From positions 1-32,111 of the forward strand of contig USQO01000016.1 in assembly GCA_900556845.1 (NCBI GenBank): DNA of 32,111 nucleotides, in the 5' to 3' direction. The translations under genes and the position numbers were made by a program. Numbering within the stretch: the stretch's first letter is position 1; each line of letters starts with the position of its first letter. Below the pieces are notes generated by a model. The model worked only from the letters and a program-made list of their open reading frames with translations, did not search any database and had not been told where the DNA came from. Positions 14,133-23,040 of this stretch are shown here, one piece after another. Source of the stretch: an uncultured Bacteroides sp. (GTDB lineage: Bacteria; Bacteroidota; Bacteroidia; Bacteroidales; Bacteroidaceae).

Positions 14133-16622
14133 ATGAACTGGTTCAAGAAACTACTTCCCGATTTGGTTGTGATTTTGTTTTTTGCGGTTATAGCCTTTCT
14201 TTACTTTTTCCCGGCTGTAACCGAAGGCAGAATTCTGGCTCAGCACGATGCTGTGGCCGGTATCGGTTCGGGACGCGAAATGCAGGAGTATTTGGAGAAA
14301 ACAGGTGAGCGCACCCGCTGGACAAACAGTATTTTCGGAGGAATGCCTACCTATCAGATGGCTCCCAGCTATGATTCTACCAATACCCTTGGCTTTATCC
14401 AACAGGTGTATCATTTGTTTTTGCCTACGTATGTGTGGTATGTCTTTGTCATGCTGCTCGGATTTTATATCCTGTTGCGGGCCTTCGACTTTAAAGTCTG
14501 GTTGGCTTCTCTGGGAGCTGTATTGTGGGCCTTTTCTTCTTATTTTTTCATTATCATTGCTGCCGGTCATATCTGGAAGCTGATGACTCTGGCCTATATT
14601 CCTCCTACTATTGCCGGCATGGTGCTGGTATATCGGAAGAAGTGGTTGGCAGGAGGTGTGGTGACAGCCCTGTTTGTTGCCTTGCAGATTTTCTCCAATC
14701 ACCCGCAGATGAGTTATTACTTTTTATTTGTCATGCTGTTTATGGCCATAGCGTATGGAGTTTTGGCATGGCAGAAGAAACAACTTCCGGATTTTTTTAA
14801 GTCTACCGGTGTACTGGTAGTGGCAGGCCTGGTAGGTGTATGTGTGAATCTTTCTAATCTGTATCATACGTATGAATACAGTAAAGAATCCATGCGCGGC
14901 AAGAGTGAGCTGGTGAAGGAAAATTCGGCAGACCAGACTGACAGCGGTCTGGAACGCAGCTATATCACACAGTGGAGTTACGGAATAGGAGAGACATTCT
15001 CTTTGTTGGTTCCCAATGTAAAAGGAGGTGCTTCCGTACCTCTTGCAGCTAATGAAAAAGCAATGGAAAAAGCTAACCCGGCTTATCAGTCATTGTATGC
15101 GCAGCTGGGACAGTATTGGGGAGAGCAGCCCGGAACATCCGGTCCGGTTTATGTAGGGGCATTTGTAATGTTCCTGTTTATTTTGGGACTTTTTATTGTG
15201 AAAGGACCGATGAAGTGGGCATTGGTTGTAGGCACTGTATTCTCTATCACCTTATCGTGGGGGCATAATTTTATGGGACTGACCGATTTCTTTATCGACT
15301 ATATCCCCATGTACAGCAAGTTCCGTGCAGTATCTTCCATACTGGTAATAGCAGAGTTTACCATACCGTTGCTGGCTATGCTTGCCTTGAAAGAAGTGAT
15401 GGAGCGGCCCGCTCTGTTCGCTGAACAAAAGAAAGCTTTTTATATCAGTTTTGGACTGACAGGCGGTTTGTCGTTGCTGTTTGCTTTATTCCCAACCGTA
15501 TTCTTTCCTTCTTACGTATCTTCTATGGAGATGAATGCCTTGCAGGGAGCCATTCCAGCCGATCAGCTTGCTCCTATTCTGGTTAATCTGGAAGAGATGC
15601 GCCGTTCACTGTTTACCGCGGATGCCTGGAGAAGTTTCTTTGTGATAGTAATAGGTTGTGTCCTGCTAGGAGGATATCTGTTCCGGAAGTGGAATGCAAA
15701 AGTCACTGTAGGCACTTTGCTGTTATTGTGTATCGTAGATATGTGGAGTGTGAATAAACGCTACTTGTACGATGAGCAGTTTGTGGCAAAAGGTACAGAG
15801 ATGAAGCCGTTCCTTGAACCCTCTGAAACTGATAAGGAAATTCTTAAAGATAAGACATTGGATTATCGCGTACTGAATATGGCTACCAATACGTTTAACG
15901 AAAACAATACAGCTTACTGGCATAAGAGTATTGGTGGTTATCATGCTGCAAAACTACGTCGTTATCAGGAGATGATAGAGGCCCATATTCAGGGTGAGAT
16001 GGAAACGCTTTTCACTAAGATACCTGAAGTAGGTGCAGACCTGAGCAAAATCGATGTAACAGACACTCCTGTACTGGATATGCTGAATACACGCTATTAT
16101 ATCGTACCTCTGCAGCAGGGAGCTACAGCTCCACTGTTCAATCCGCATGCTTTGGGCAATGCATGGTTGGTGAAAGAAGTGAAATATGTGAACAATGCGA
16201 ATGAGGAAATTGATGCAATTCATGGAATGAATCCGCGTGAAACAGCCATTGTTGATAAACGCTTTGCCGAAACGGTGAAACAGCCTGCAGCTATGCCCGA
16301 CAGCTTGGATAATATTGTCTTAAAATCGTACGCACCTAATGCGTTGCAGTATGAAGTGGATACCAAGCAAGGCGGAACAGTTGTTTTCTCGGAAATCTAT
16401 TATCCGGGATGGCGTTCCTACATCGATGGAGAAGAGGTGTCACACGGCAGAGCAAACTATATATTGCGTGCCATGAATGTTCCTGCCGGCAAACATACAA
16501 TTGAATTTGTATTCGACCCACAATCGTTGCATGCAACAGAAACGATTGCCTTCATTGCATTGGGCATTATGTTGCTGGGAGCATTAGGAGCTATTGTGAT
16601 GGGATTGAGAAAAGCGAAGTAA
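14133..16622 (+). CDS. YfhO family polytopic membrane protein
   Basis: The 829-residue protein starts MNWFKKLLPDLVV and has about a dozen hydrophobic segments, with a large extracytoplasmic loop after the first helix (HDAVAGIGSGREMQEY..., TNSIFGGMPTYQ) and a soluble beta-rich domain before the last membrane helix (about 794-815), in which the WRSYIDGEEV segment is typical of YfhO proteins. Family knowledge: YfhO is a GT-C-type membrane protein, and in Bacillus it acts with a flippase and a lipid-sugar synthase to decorate teichoic acid. Here the acceptor must differ. The open frame extends upstream to 13890, but that part overlaps mtnN and crosses the promoter, so ATG 14133 was chosen. It converges on the glycan cluster and could modify its product; this is inference. 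Confidence 0.88.
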   Translation: MNWFKKLLPDLVVILFFAVIAFLYFFPAVTEGRILAQHDAVAGIGSGREMQEYLEKTGERTRWTNSIFGGMPTYQMAPSYDSTNTLGFIQQVYHLFLPTYVWYVFVMLLGFYILLRAFDFKVWLASLGAVLWAFSSYFFIIIAAGHIWKLMTLAYIPPTIAGMVLVYRKKWLAGGVVTALFVALQIFSNHPQMSYYFLFVMLFMAIAYGVLAWQKKQLPDFFKSTGVLVVAGLVGVCVNLSNLYHTYEYSKESMRGKSELVKENSADQTDSGLERSYITQWSYGIGETFSLLVPNVKGGASVPLAANEKAMEKANPAYQSLYAQLGQYWGEQPGTSGPVYVGAFVMFLFILGLFIVKGPMKWALVVGTVFSITLSWGHNFMGLTDFFIDYIPMYSKFRAVSSILVIAEFTIPLLAMLALKEVMERPALFAEQKKAFYISFGLTGGLSLLFALFPTVFFPSYVSSMEMNALQGAIPADQLAPILVNLEEMRRSLFTADAWRSFFVIVIGCVLLGGYLFRKWNAKVTVGTLLLLCIVDMWSVNKRYLYDEQFVAKGTEMKPFLEPSETDKEILKDKTLDYRVLNMATNTFNENNTAYWHKSIGGYHAAKLRRYQEMIEAHIQGEMETLFTKIPEVGADLSKIDVTDTPVLDMLNTRYYIVPLQQGATAPLFNPHALGNAWLVKEVKYVNNANEEIDAIHGMNPRETAIVDKRFAETVKQPAAMPDSLDNIVLKSYAPNALQYEVDTKQGGTVVFSEIYYPGWRSYIDGEEVSHGRANYILRAMNVPAGKHTIEFVFDPQSLHATETIAFIALGIMLLGALGAIVMGLRKAK

Positions 16623-16664
16623 ATACAGATTATGAGATAAGACTTTCAGTAGTTAATGAGAATT

Positions 16665-16705
16665 ACCCCAAGAGATGGTTTATCTGTCTTTTGGGGTATT
16701 TTTTT
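16665..16705 (+). terminator. Intrinsic terminator of the YfhO-type gene
   Basis: TACCCCAA (16665-16672) pairs with TTGGGGTA (16691-16698) across an 18-nt loop, followed by seven T (16699-16705). It lies 42 bp after the stop. The rest of the space to 16839 shows no gene or clear terminator for the opposite strand. Confidence 0.75.
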
Positions 16706-16839
16706 GCTTACAGTACTTGTTTGCTATTGCATAAATGAGACAAAGGTGTGTCATTTTTGAGATAAGAGTTGTTTCTTTCTATGCAATGAATTTATCATAT
16801 TAATGATGCACTGGAAATACATTAGGAATTTTTTTATCT

Positions 16840-17589
16840 TTATTTCTTAACCCATAGTCTTACTACAAACCATATGTGATGCAAAACGGTTGACAGATAA
16901 CCATAATGCCTGCACATGATGCGGAAACGCTCATGCAGTGAGGCTTTATGATTGCGTGTAGTCATGCCTTCGTTCAAGTAGTCGATAAGGGTAAGATGCG
17001 TATTGTGCAGGTTCTTACTTTTTTTCATGATACGGATGCACCAGTCGAAATCGGCCGAGAAGCGATAGCGGAGATCGTATGGTTCCACCAAGTCTCTGCG
17101 GGGGAAAAAAGCTTGATGGCAAACCAGCATGCCTTTCTTGAAGCTTTTCCAGTTAAGTTGCTCGGGAGCCGACAAGCGTCTCATCCGCAAGAAATGGCCT
17201 TCCTCGTCTACAATAGCAGTTTCTCCGTAAATCACGTCAGGAAGTTCATTGCCTGTAAGCGTATGTACAATTTGCAGGAGTGTGTCGTCTTCGTGCAGTT
17301 CATCGCCGGCATTGAGAAAACAAAGATAATCACCGGTGGCCAGACGGATTCCCTTGTTCATGGCATCATATAACCCTTTGTCCGGCTCACTGATAATCGT
17401 AGTAATATGTTCCTTATATTTCTCTATAATGGCCAGTGTATGATCCTTGGAGCCACCGTCTACAATGATATATTCCACATTCTTATAAGTCTGCGAAATA
17501 ATGCTCTGTATGGTATCCTCTACTACAGAACCTGCGTTGTAGGTTACGGTAATAATGGAAAACTTAGGGTGTAGATGATGGTTATGCAT
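16840..17589 (-). CDS. Family 2 glycosyltransferase (WcaE-like)
   Basis: The 249-residue GT-A protein starts MHNHHLHPKFSIITVTYNAG, then has VDGGSKD (44-49), the EPDKGLYDAMNKG signature (68-80) and NAGDE (93-97), where NAGD stands in for the usual DxD. These features recall the colanic-acid WcaE group. It would add one sugar to a lipid-linked glycan at the cytoplasmic face. The open frame reaches 17649, but ATG 17589 gives the normal N-terminus and overlaps the end of the previous gene by 8 nt (ATGCATAA), suggesting translational coupling. It is the last gene of the cluster. Donor and acceptor are unknown. Confidence 0.88.
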   Translation of the reverse strand: MHNHHLHPKFSIITVTYNAGSVVEDTIQSIISQTYKNVEYIIVDGGSKDHTLAIIEKYKEHITTIISEPDKGLYDAMNKGIRLATGDYLCFLNAGDELHEDDTLLQIVHTLTGNELPDVIYGETAIVDEEGHFLRMRRLSAPEQLNWKSFKKGMLVCHQAFFPRRDLVEPYDLRYRFSADFDWCIRIMKKSKNLHNTHLTLIDYLNEGMTTRNHKASLHERFRIMCRHYGYLSTVLHHIWFVVRLWVKK

Positions 17590-18844
17590 TCTTTTCTGCG
17601 ATTTGATTGTAAAGGTGAATATACTGTTTGGCAACCACATCTTCTGCATAAGTCATAACTGCTTTATGATGTGCCATTTCGCTAAGGCTGTCATAATCTC
17701 TTTCGGACAGACTCCACCGTATACCATTTGCCAGGTCAGCTGCCGATTTATATTCAGCAACATAGCCATTGTGCAGATGGTCAATCATTTGCGGGATTCC
17801 TCCTGTCTGGAATCCGACACACGGAATGCCACAGGCCATCGCCTCGACAATGGTATTGGGCAGGTTGTCTTGCAGAGAGGGGGTGACATAAAGATTTACG
17901 GCGTTGTAGATATCTACCAAATCCTTGTCGGAGCTGATATAGTTCATGCTATAAATCGGGAACGGAAACAGTGACTGATAAAGGTCGGCTTGTTTCCCGA
18001 TAATGACCACACCCAGCTCTTTGCTGAATTCCGGATAGTTCTTTTTGAGGAGCTTGCAGGCTTCTATCAGATATTCAATTCCTTTTCGTTTGTCGCTGAG
18101 TTTGACAGAACCGAAAAGCAGTAATTTTTTGTCTTGTGGCAGGTAAAGTTTTTCACGGGCAAGCTGTCTGCTGCGTGGACGAAACAGATTGATATTGATG
18201 GCATTGGGGATGCTGAGGATGGTTTGCCCTTTAGTAAGCGCACTTTTACGGGCAAGTTCCTCCAGCCAACGGCTGCATGCCACAAAGGAGATGTGCGCAT
18301 TGGCAAACAGCTTTTCTTTTTGTGCAAAAACCTTGTACGACAAGTCTCGTTTTGAGCCTTTGTAAAGCTGTTCGCAATTATGGCAATGTTCGGTATACTT
18401 TGTGCAGGAACAAGCGTAATGGCAGATACCCGTGAAAGGCCACATGTCGTGCAATGTCCAAACAACAGGCTTGCCGGAATCGAAAATTTTTTTCAAGTCC
18501 TTGATGGAGAGCATACCCTGATTAATCCAATGCAGGTGTATTACATCAGCTTGCTGAAACTCGGGCAGTGAGGTAATGTCTGTACCGGTATTGGCTATAT
18601 CAACATCAAACAAATTGTGCTTTTTGAAATGGTTGGCTTTCCAGATTACAGTCCGTTCCCATACAAATTGCCATATTTTCCACCACGACTTTTTCAGGGA
18701 AACTACAGTTATCTGGTCCGTCTGTTTGTCGCGTACCAGCATTTTAGCCTTTATTCCATTATTTTTCAAAGCTTCCATCAGGCGGTTGGCTGCGATAGCT
18801 GCTCCTCCGATTCGTTCGGATGTATTTATAATCAGTACTCTCAT
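17582..18844 (-). CDS. Family 4 glycosyltransferase (WcaC-like, cysteine-rich insert)
   Basis: The 420-residue GT-B protein starts MRVLIINTSERIGGAAIAANRL, a typical GT4 nucleotide-sugar enzyme opening, and has the C-terminal EAMACGIPCVGFQTGGIPQ donor-site motif. WTLHDMWPFTGICHY is followed by a cluster of cysteines and histidines (C141, H142, C145, C147, H153, C154, C157), as seen in WcaC-like enzymes, that could hold a metal. It shares an 8-nt overlap with the downstream GT2 gene. A 49-bp gap, the widest in the cluster, separates it from the upstream gene and holds an exact -7 box. Confidence 0.9.
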   Translation of the reverse strand: MRVLIINTSERIGGAAIAANRLMEALKNNGIKAKMLVRDKQTDQITVVSLKKSWWKIWQFVWERTVIWKANHFKKHNLFDVDIANTGTDITSLPEFQQADVIHLHWINQGMLSIKDLKKIFDSGKPVVWTLHDMWPFTGICHYACSCTKYTEHCHNCEQLYKGSKRDLSYKVFAQKEKLFANAHISFVACSRWLEELARKSALTKGQTILSIPNAININLFRPRSRQLAREKLYLPQDKKLLLFGSVKLSDKRKGIEYLIEACKLLKKNYPEFSKELGVVIIGKQADLYQSLFPFPIYSMNYISSDKDLVDIYNAVNLYVTPSLQDNLPNTIVEAMACGIPCVGFQTGGIPQMIDHLHNGYVAEYKSAADLANGIRWSLSERDYDSLSEMAHHKAVMTYAEDVVAKQYIHLYNQIAEKNA

Positions 18845-18860
18845 AGTGGAAATTTTGTTG

Positions 18861-18868
18861 CAAAGGTA
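18861..18868 (-). promoter_or_regulatory. Possible internal promoter before the GT4 gene
   Basis: On the minus strand TACCTTTG is an exact TAnnTTTG box 16 bp upstream of the GT4 start codon, giving a leader of about 10 nt. The -33 region lacks TTTG. It could raise expression of the last two cluster genes. Confidence 0.4.
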
Positions 18869-18893
18869 CGGATTTTCCGAAATATTTTACCTT

Positions 18894-19808
18894 TTAAGCG
18901 CCGAAATCACCTTTTAAAGTGCGTTTTATTCGGCGGATGGCTTTTGCCCAAAATGAGTTGGTGCGTGCGTAATAGCGTACATATGCATTTCTTGCTTGCA
19001 GATTCTCTGTTGCCGGCGAGATGCGATGTACCTGTATGGGATTCATCCATAGCCGGGATGCGTAGAGATTCCCTCCTCCGCAGTTGGTGCCGCTTCCGTC
19101 GAAGCCTTCGTTTTGTACTAAAGATTTTCCTACGTTGAGCGACAGAATATTGTTTAGGAAAAGTGATGCGTTCCAGCGTATGGCCCATGAATTATTTTTT
19201 CCTTCGGTCTGACGTCTCAGCATACGGGTATAGCCGTATTTTCCGTTGAAATCGAATGTATACGTAAGTTTTCTTCTTTGCAGTTCTTCGAGCAATGCTT
19301 TACCGTCGGGATTGAAATATTTCCAGGCTCTTTTCCAGGTTGCCCATCCCCAGCTTCCGGTCCATTTAATGAGGAATGTATCCGGAAGAGAAGCATCCTG
19401 GGTAAAGTCGCAGGCTTGTATGTGTCCTACTTTCTCTTCGTGCTGGTATGTGTCTAATGCGTCGTTCATAAACTTCAGGAAGTAGGGGGCAACAATCAAA
19501 TCGTCTTCTAGCACGATAACCCGTTCGTAACGGTTTATCTGTGTTGTTACGCCATCGATAATGCTGCGGGCCAGTCCCCAGTTCGTTTCCCGTTCGATGA
19601 TATTGACTTGCTTGAAAAATGGCAGTGCTGTACGGATTATTTTTCTGACTTCGGCAACGGATGCTTCGTCCTGGGGTGAGCGGGCTGCATCCGAGTAAAT
19701 AAAAAGTTCGCTTTCTTTGGCAAGTATATTTTGTTCCAGCGCAGCAAGCGTCCGTTTTACATGCTCCGGACGGTTGTAAACGAAGAGAAGGATAGGGGCG
19801 AGTGGCAT
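18894..19808 (-). CDS. GT-A fold glycosyltransferase (family 2 / GNT-I-like)
   Basis: The 304-residue protein opens PLAPILLFVYNRPEHVKRTLAAL, has a SDAARS segment near residue 40, NWGLARSIIDGV and the DxD-like VLEDDL (E101-D102-D103), then GSWGWATWKRAW, which is common in Bacteroidales sugar transferases of this type. It should be cytoplasmic or membrane-peripheral. Its start codon follows the previous stop by one base (TAATATG), so it is almost certainly translated from the same mRNA. The transferred sugar is not predictable. Confidence 0.85.
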   Translation of the reverse strand: MPLAPILLFVYNRPEHVKRTLAALEQNILAKESELFIYSDAARSPQDEASVAEVRKIIRTALPFFKQVNIIERETNWGLARSIIDGVTTQINRYERVIVLEDDLIVAPYFLKFMNDALDTYQHEEKVGHIQACDFTQDASLPDTFLIKWTGSWGWATWKRAWKYFNPDGKALLEELQRRKLTYTFDFNGKYGYTRMLRRQTEGKNNSWAIRWNASLFLNNILSLNVGKSLVQNEGFDGSGTNCGGGNLYASRLWMNPIQVHRISPATENLQARNAYVRYYARTNSFWAKAIRRIKRTLKGDFGA

Positions 19809-19809
19809 A

Positions 19810-20940
19810 TTATTTTTTTATTTTTAAAGTTTTGAGATTAAAAAAGCACAGGCGGTCTGAGATACGGTCCCACCAGGAATATGTCCTGGGGCCATTCTGA
19901 CGTTTGTCGTGCAGACAGTTGTTGAGCGACTCCAGTGGAGCATCGAAGAAGAACTGTTGCAGTACTTCGCGCTGTTTTCTTCTGAGCGCTTTATAGAGCA
20001 CCGGATCGGCTTCAAGCTGATTGATTAAAGCTACAAGTTCGTTCATGTTTCTGACGTGGCATTCGTCGATGATGAGCTCCTGATGAATAATCTCCCGTTT
20101 ATCCATAATTACCAGAGCACCCAGCGAGATAGCTTCGGCTATAGAATTTCCCCGGATGGGGCGTCCACCCATTTTTACAAAATATTTGGCATCGTATATG
20201 CTTTGCAGGTTATCGAAAATCTTTTGTTTATGCAAAATGATTTTATAACCGGCTTCCTCCAGCGGTTTGAAATGCTCGGGAACGCGGGTAACCGGTCTTT
20301 CTTTGGTCGAATTAATTTCCATAAAGATTCCGTTGCGTTCCGAAGGACGCTTCAAGTATCGTTGCATGATGATGTCGAGTGTATTGAACCCGACAAACGT
20401 ATATGGAAAGTCAACTACGCCACACCGTTGTGCCACGATGCCGCGTGCCATTTGGTTGAGAGTAATGTCGTATCCGAAATGAACTTTTTTGGTAGCCATG
20501 TTTGCTTCTCCAATCATGTAGGCAAACAAGGTGTGCGGATAGCTTCTGACCAACTCTGTGGGCAGTGTTACGTTGATGGAAATCACAATATCGTATTTCC
20601 CCCAGTTAATCTGGCGGTAATCAACGGCAAACTTTCCATTGGGATAAGGACTTCCCGGTTGTTTGAATTCCTGGCCTGGAATTTTATCCAATGTCTGTGT
20701 CTTTAAAAGATGAAGATGCTTGGCCAGATGTGGTATGACCTTTTTGTAGATTTGGGTTTCGGGCATTGGCTCTTCCTTGATGATGTAGAAGTCGGCTCCC
20801 AGCTCAGCCATTAGTCCTATCGGGCCTACCCTTCCCATGGAGGAGAAGAGAATTTCGGCAGGATCTTTCTCTGTTACAGGACATACATACAAGTCTTGAT
20901 ATGTTTCTTGTTTTACAAGTGCAATCTTGGGAATATTCAT
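19810..20940 (-). CDS. Glycosyltransferase, GT-B-like (GT1/GT4 type)
   Basis: The product from ATG 20940 (MNIPKIALVKQETYQ) is 376 residues. Two further in-frame ATGs lie at 20946 and 20967; the last would overlap the preceding gene by 17 nt, so the exact start is uncertain. The N-terminal half is not clearly assignable. The C-terminal half has GGRPIRGNSIAEAISLGALV and a following DECHV segment, like the donor site of GT-B enzymes where EA..G.LV contacts the nucleotide sugar. Together with its place between other transferases this supports a glycosyltransferase role. The C-terminus is lysine-rich. Confidence 0.75.
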   Translation of the reverse strand: MNIPKIALVKQETYQDLYVCPVTEKDPAEILFSSMGRVGPIGLMAELGADFYIIKEEPMPETQIYKKVIPHLAKHLHLLKTQTLDKIPGQEFKQPGSPYPNGKFAVDYRQINWGKYDIVISINVTLPTELVRSYPHTLFAYMIGEANMATKKVHFGYDITLNQMARGIVAQRCGVVDFPYTFVGFNTLDIIMQRYLKRPSERNGIFMEINSTKERPVTRVPEHFKPLEEAGYKIILHKQKIFDNLQSIYDAKYFVKMGGRPIRGNSIAEAISLGALVIMDKREIIHQELIIDECHVRNMNELVALINQLEADPVLYKALRRKQREVLQQFFFDAPLESLNNCLHDKRQNGPRTYSWWDRISDRLCFFNLKTLKIKK

Positions 20941-20950
20941 AATCATCAAT

Positions 20951-22042
20951 TTATTTGTTGAAGACATTGGTAATCGCTTGTTTTAAGGCTTCCAGATAAC
21001 CTCTTCCGAACTTTAAGTCGGGTTCCATGTAATTCCCCTCTGCCCATTCGTTCCATGATTTCAGGAAGACTATCCGCTCTTCTTCCGGTTTACCGGCTAC
21101 ATGGGTGAATATTTCTTCGGCATGTTTGCGGAATTTCTCAGGTGTGGAATGAATGAGTATGTGTCCGGCTCTGCCTGAACGTGGAGAATGGTCCCAGTTG
21201 GGGATAAGCGTAGGATAGCATTCTTTATCTTTATCTTCAGGTCCGCTGAAAAAGGCCGCTGCTCTGCTGTATTCTATTCGTCGTCCTTGCTTGAAGGCAA
21301 TACGCTGGAATTTGGCATTCATGCGTTCCCATAAGGTAAAGTCGCGCTTGAAGACATTAAACAGGCGTACCAGAATGGTTGCATCAAATCCCCAGCTGGA
21401 GTATAAACTGATTTCTTCCGGTTTGCTGGTGTGTCCGACAAAATGAATCTGGAAACCGTGCTGGGCGGCCAGCTCTTGCCACAACTGGATGAAGTGAGCC
21501 ATGTCCGGCACATTCATCGGGGAGTATACAACGAACATGGGCTTTCCGTTAACCCGGATATAACGGGGGTCCTGAAAGGCAGGAAGAACAGCATTGAAGT
21601 GGGCTATGTAGTCGTCATCTCCCGGATATAGCTGCTCCATTAGCATTTTGTTGCCTCCGTCTTTGTTGAACTGCTTGTCTTCCCAACTGTGGTTGGCCCA
21701 TGCCAGGCAGAACGGGAAGTCAGGTTTTCCGCTTTCCAATACTTCCTTGAAAGGTCGTTCCAGCAGCTGGCGTCCGTTTCCAAACCAATAATGCCAGTAG
21801 CAAAAACCTTCTACACCGTATTCTTTGGCCAGATCAGCCTGAGCTTGTCTGGTTTCGGGTACACGCAAGTCGTAATATCCCAAGTCGGCAGGGACTTTAG
21901 GCTGGTAATGGCCTTTAAACAGTGGCTTAGCCTTACCCACATTGGTCCACTCCGTAAATCCTTTTCCCCACCATTTGTCATTTTCAGGGGTGGGGTGGAA
22001 TTGCGGCAGATAAAATGCTATAACTCTTACTTTTTCGTTCAT
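20951..22042 (-). CDS. WbsX-like (GH99-related) glycan biosynthesis protein
   Basis: The 363-residue protein from ATG 22042 begins MNEKVRVIAFYLPQFHP and contains WWGKGFTEWTNV, GFCYWHYWFGN, LAWANHSW and the late SWNEWAEGNYMEPD motif, all hallmarks of the WbsX / glycosyltransferase-WbsX family whose barrel is related to GH99. Members sit in many O-antigen and exopolysaccharide clusters; their activity (transferase or processing hydrolase) is not firmly settled. A longer open frame to 22189 overlaps the GT8 gene and lacks family similarity. The start is 2 bp after the GT8 stop (TGACAATG). Confidence 0.88.
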   Translation of the reverse strand: MNEKVRVIAFYLPQFHPTPENDKWWGKGFTEWTNVGKAKPLFKGHYQPKVPADLGYYDLRVPETRQAQADLAKEYGVEGFCYWHYWFGNGRQLLERPFKEVLESGKPDFPFCLAWANHSWEDKQFNKDGGNKMLMEQLYPGDDDYIAHFNAVLPAFQDPRYIRVNGKPMFVVYSPMNVPDMAHFIQLWQELAAQHGFQIHFVGHTSKPEEISLYSSWGFDATILVRLFNVFKRDFTLWERMNAKFQRIAFKQGRRIEYSRAAAFFSGPEDKDKECYPTLIPNWDHSPRSGRAGHILIHSTPEKFRKHAEEIFTHVAGKPEEERIVFLKSWNEWAEGNYMEPDLKFGRGYLEALKQAITNVFNK

Positions 22043-22044
22043 TG

Positions 22045-23034
22045 TCAATTTTTTGATAAGCTTAATTTTCGGGATATTTTCTTGCAAAAGCGTGAAATGT
22101 TGTATTTGCGCAATCTCCTTATCCAGAAAACAGGCATCATCTTTATATATTCTTTTGTTGCGCCTGATTGCCGCAGGTACTGAAACCAAATATGCTGCTT
22201 GGGTACGTTAAATCCGTTCCAGGGTTTGCTTTCTCCTACATAATGGAGTTGTATGGGGTTTTGCAAAGCTTGTGTGAAGACGGCCATAGCCTGCTGTTCA
22301 TCTTTCGGGAAACCGTCGTTTTCTTTATAAAAGCGGGGTTTGCTTTTCAAGGCAGGATAGTAACTGTTGCAGACCACATATGCTAAAGGAAGGTAACGGA
22401 TAAGGTCACGGCAGCATAAAATGATTGTATCCTGTTCGGGCAAGCAGAGACGGGCGTAATTGGCTTTGTAGAATGAGGTAAGCTTTTCTTGCATACCAGT
22501 ATCCCGAATCACTTTCAGATTCATCAGCATATATCCGGCAGCAATTTCTTTTTTCAGAATTTCCTGTTCTTCTCTGGTAAAATTGCCGGCATAGCTTTTC
22601 ATGCGGCCGCTTTCCAGAATCTGTCCCACTCCGGCAAAGCAGAATGTTTCGTCCGGATACATGAAATAGGAGGGAGAGACGTCGCCTGTAAAAACGACAT
22701 CTACATCCGAGCAGATAATACGGTCGTACTGCGGAAATAATTCGGCAGCAATCAGTTTATAGTATATTTCTTTGGAGAAATGTGCTTTGCGCTTCAAGAT
22801 AGCCTTTTCATCGTCGAATGAAGCCGTGTTGATGAATTCGATGGACGCATTTGCAAACTTACCTGTGAGCTGTTGCAGTGCGCGTATAGAGGCTTGTGGT
22901 ATGTCGGTATGCAGTACATACAGCTTATACTGGTAAGCAGTTGATGCATGTACCAGCAGTGAGTAAATGGCAACTTCGGCTGCTACTACATAGTATCTGT
23001 CGAATGTGAAGAATATTGGAATGATTTCCTTCAT
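22045..23034 (-). CDS. Family 8 glycosyltransferase
   Basis: The 329-residue protein opens IPIFFTFDRYYVVAAEVAIYSL, has the GT8 DxD motif D110-V-D112 in ICSDVDVVF, GYMLMNLKVIRD and a late HYVGESKPWN, all expected of LgtC-like retaining GT-A enzymes that use UDP-galactose or UDP-glucose. The C-terminal 40 residues are basic, which may hold it at the inner membrane. It starts 6 bp after the upstream GT2 gene and ends 2 bp before the wbsX-like start. Confidence 0.93.
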   Translation of the reverse strand: MKEIIPIFFTFDRYYVVAAEVAIYSLLVHASTAYQYKLYVLHTDIPQASIRALQQLTGKFANASIEFINTASFDDEKAILKRKAHFSKEIYYKLIAAELFPQYDRIICSDVDVVFTGDVSPSYFMYPDETFCFAGVGQILESGRMKSYAGNFTREEQEILKKEIAAGYMLMNLKVIRDTGMQEKLTSFYKANYARLCLPEQDTIILCCRDLIRYLPLAYVVCNSYYPALKSKPRFYKENDGFPKDEQQAMAVFTQALQNPIQLHYVGESKPWNGFNVPKQHIWFQYLRQSGATKEYIKMMPVFWIRRLRKYNISRFCKKISRKLSLSKN

Positions 23035-23040
23035 GTCTTG

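Noticed and set aside
22043..22189. N-terminal extension of the WbsX-like protein
   Set aside because: It is a shadow of the GT8 gene's 3' end; the family start MNEKVRVIAFYLPQFHP lies at 22042.
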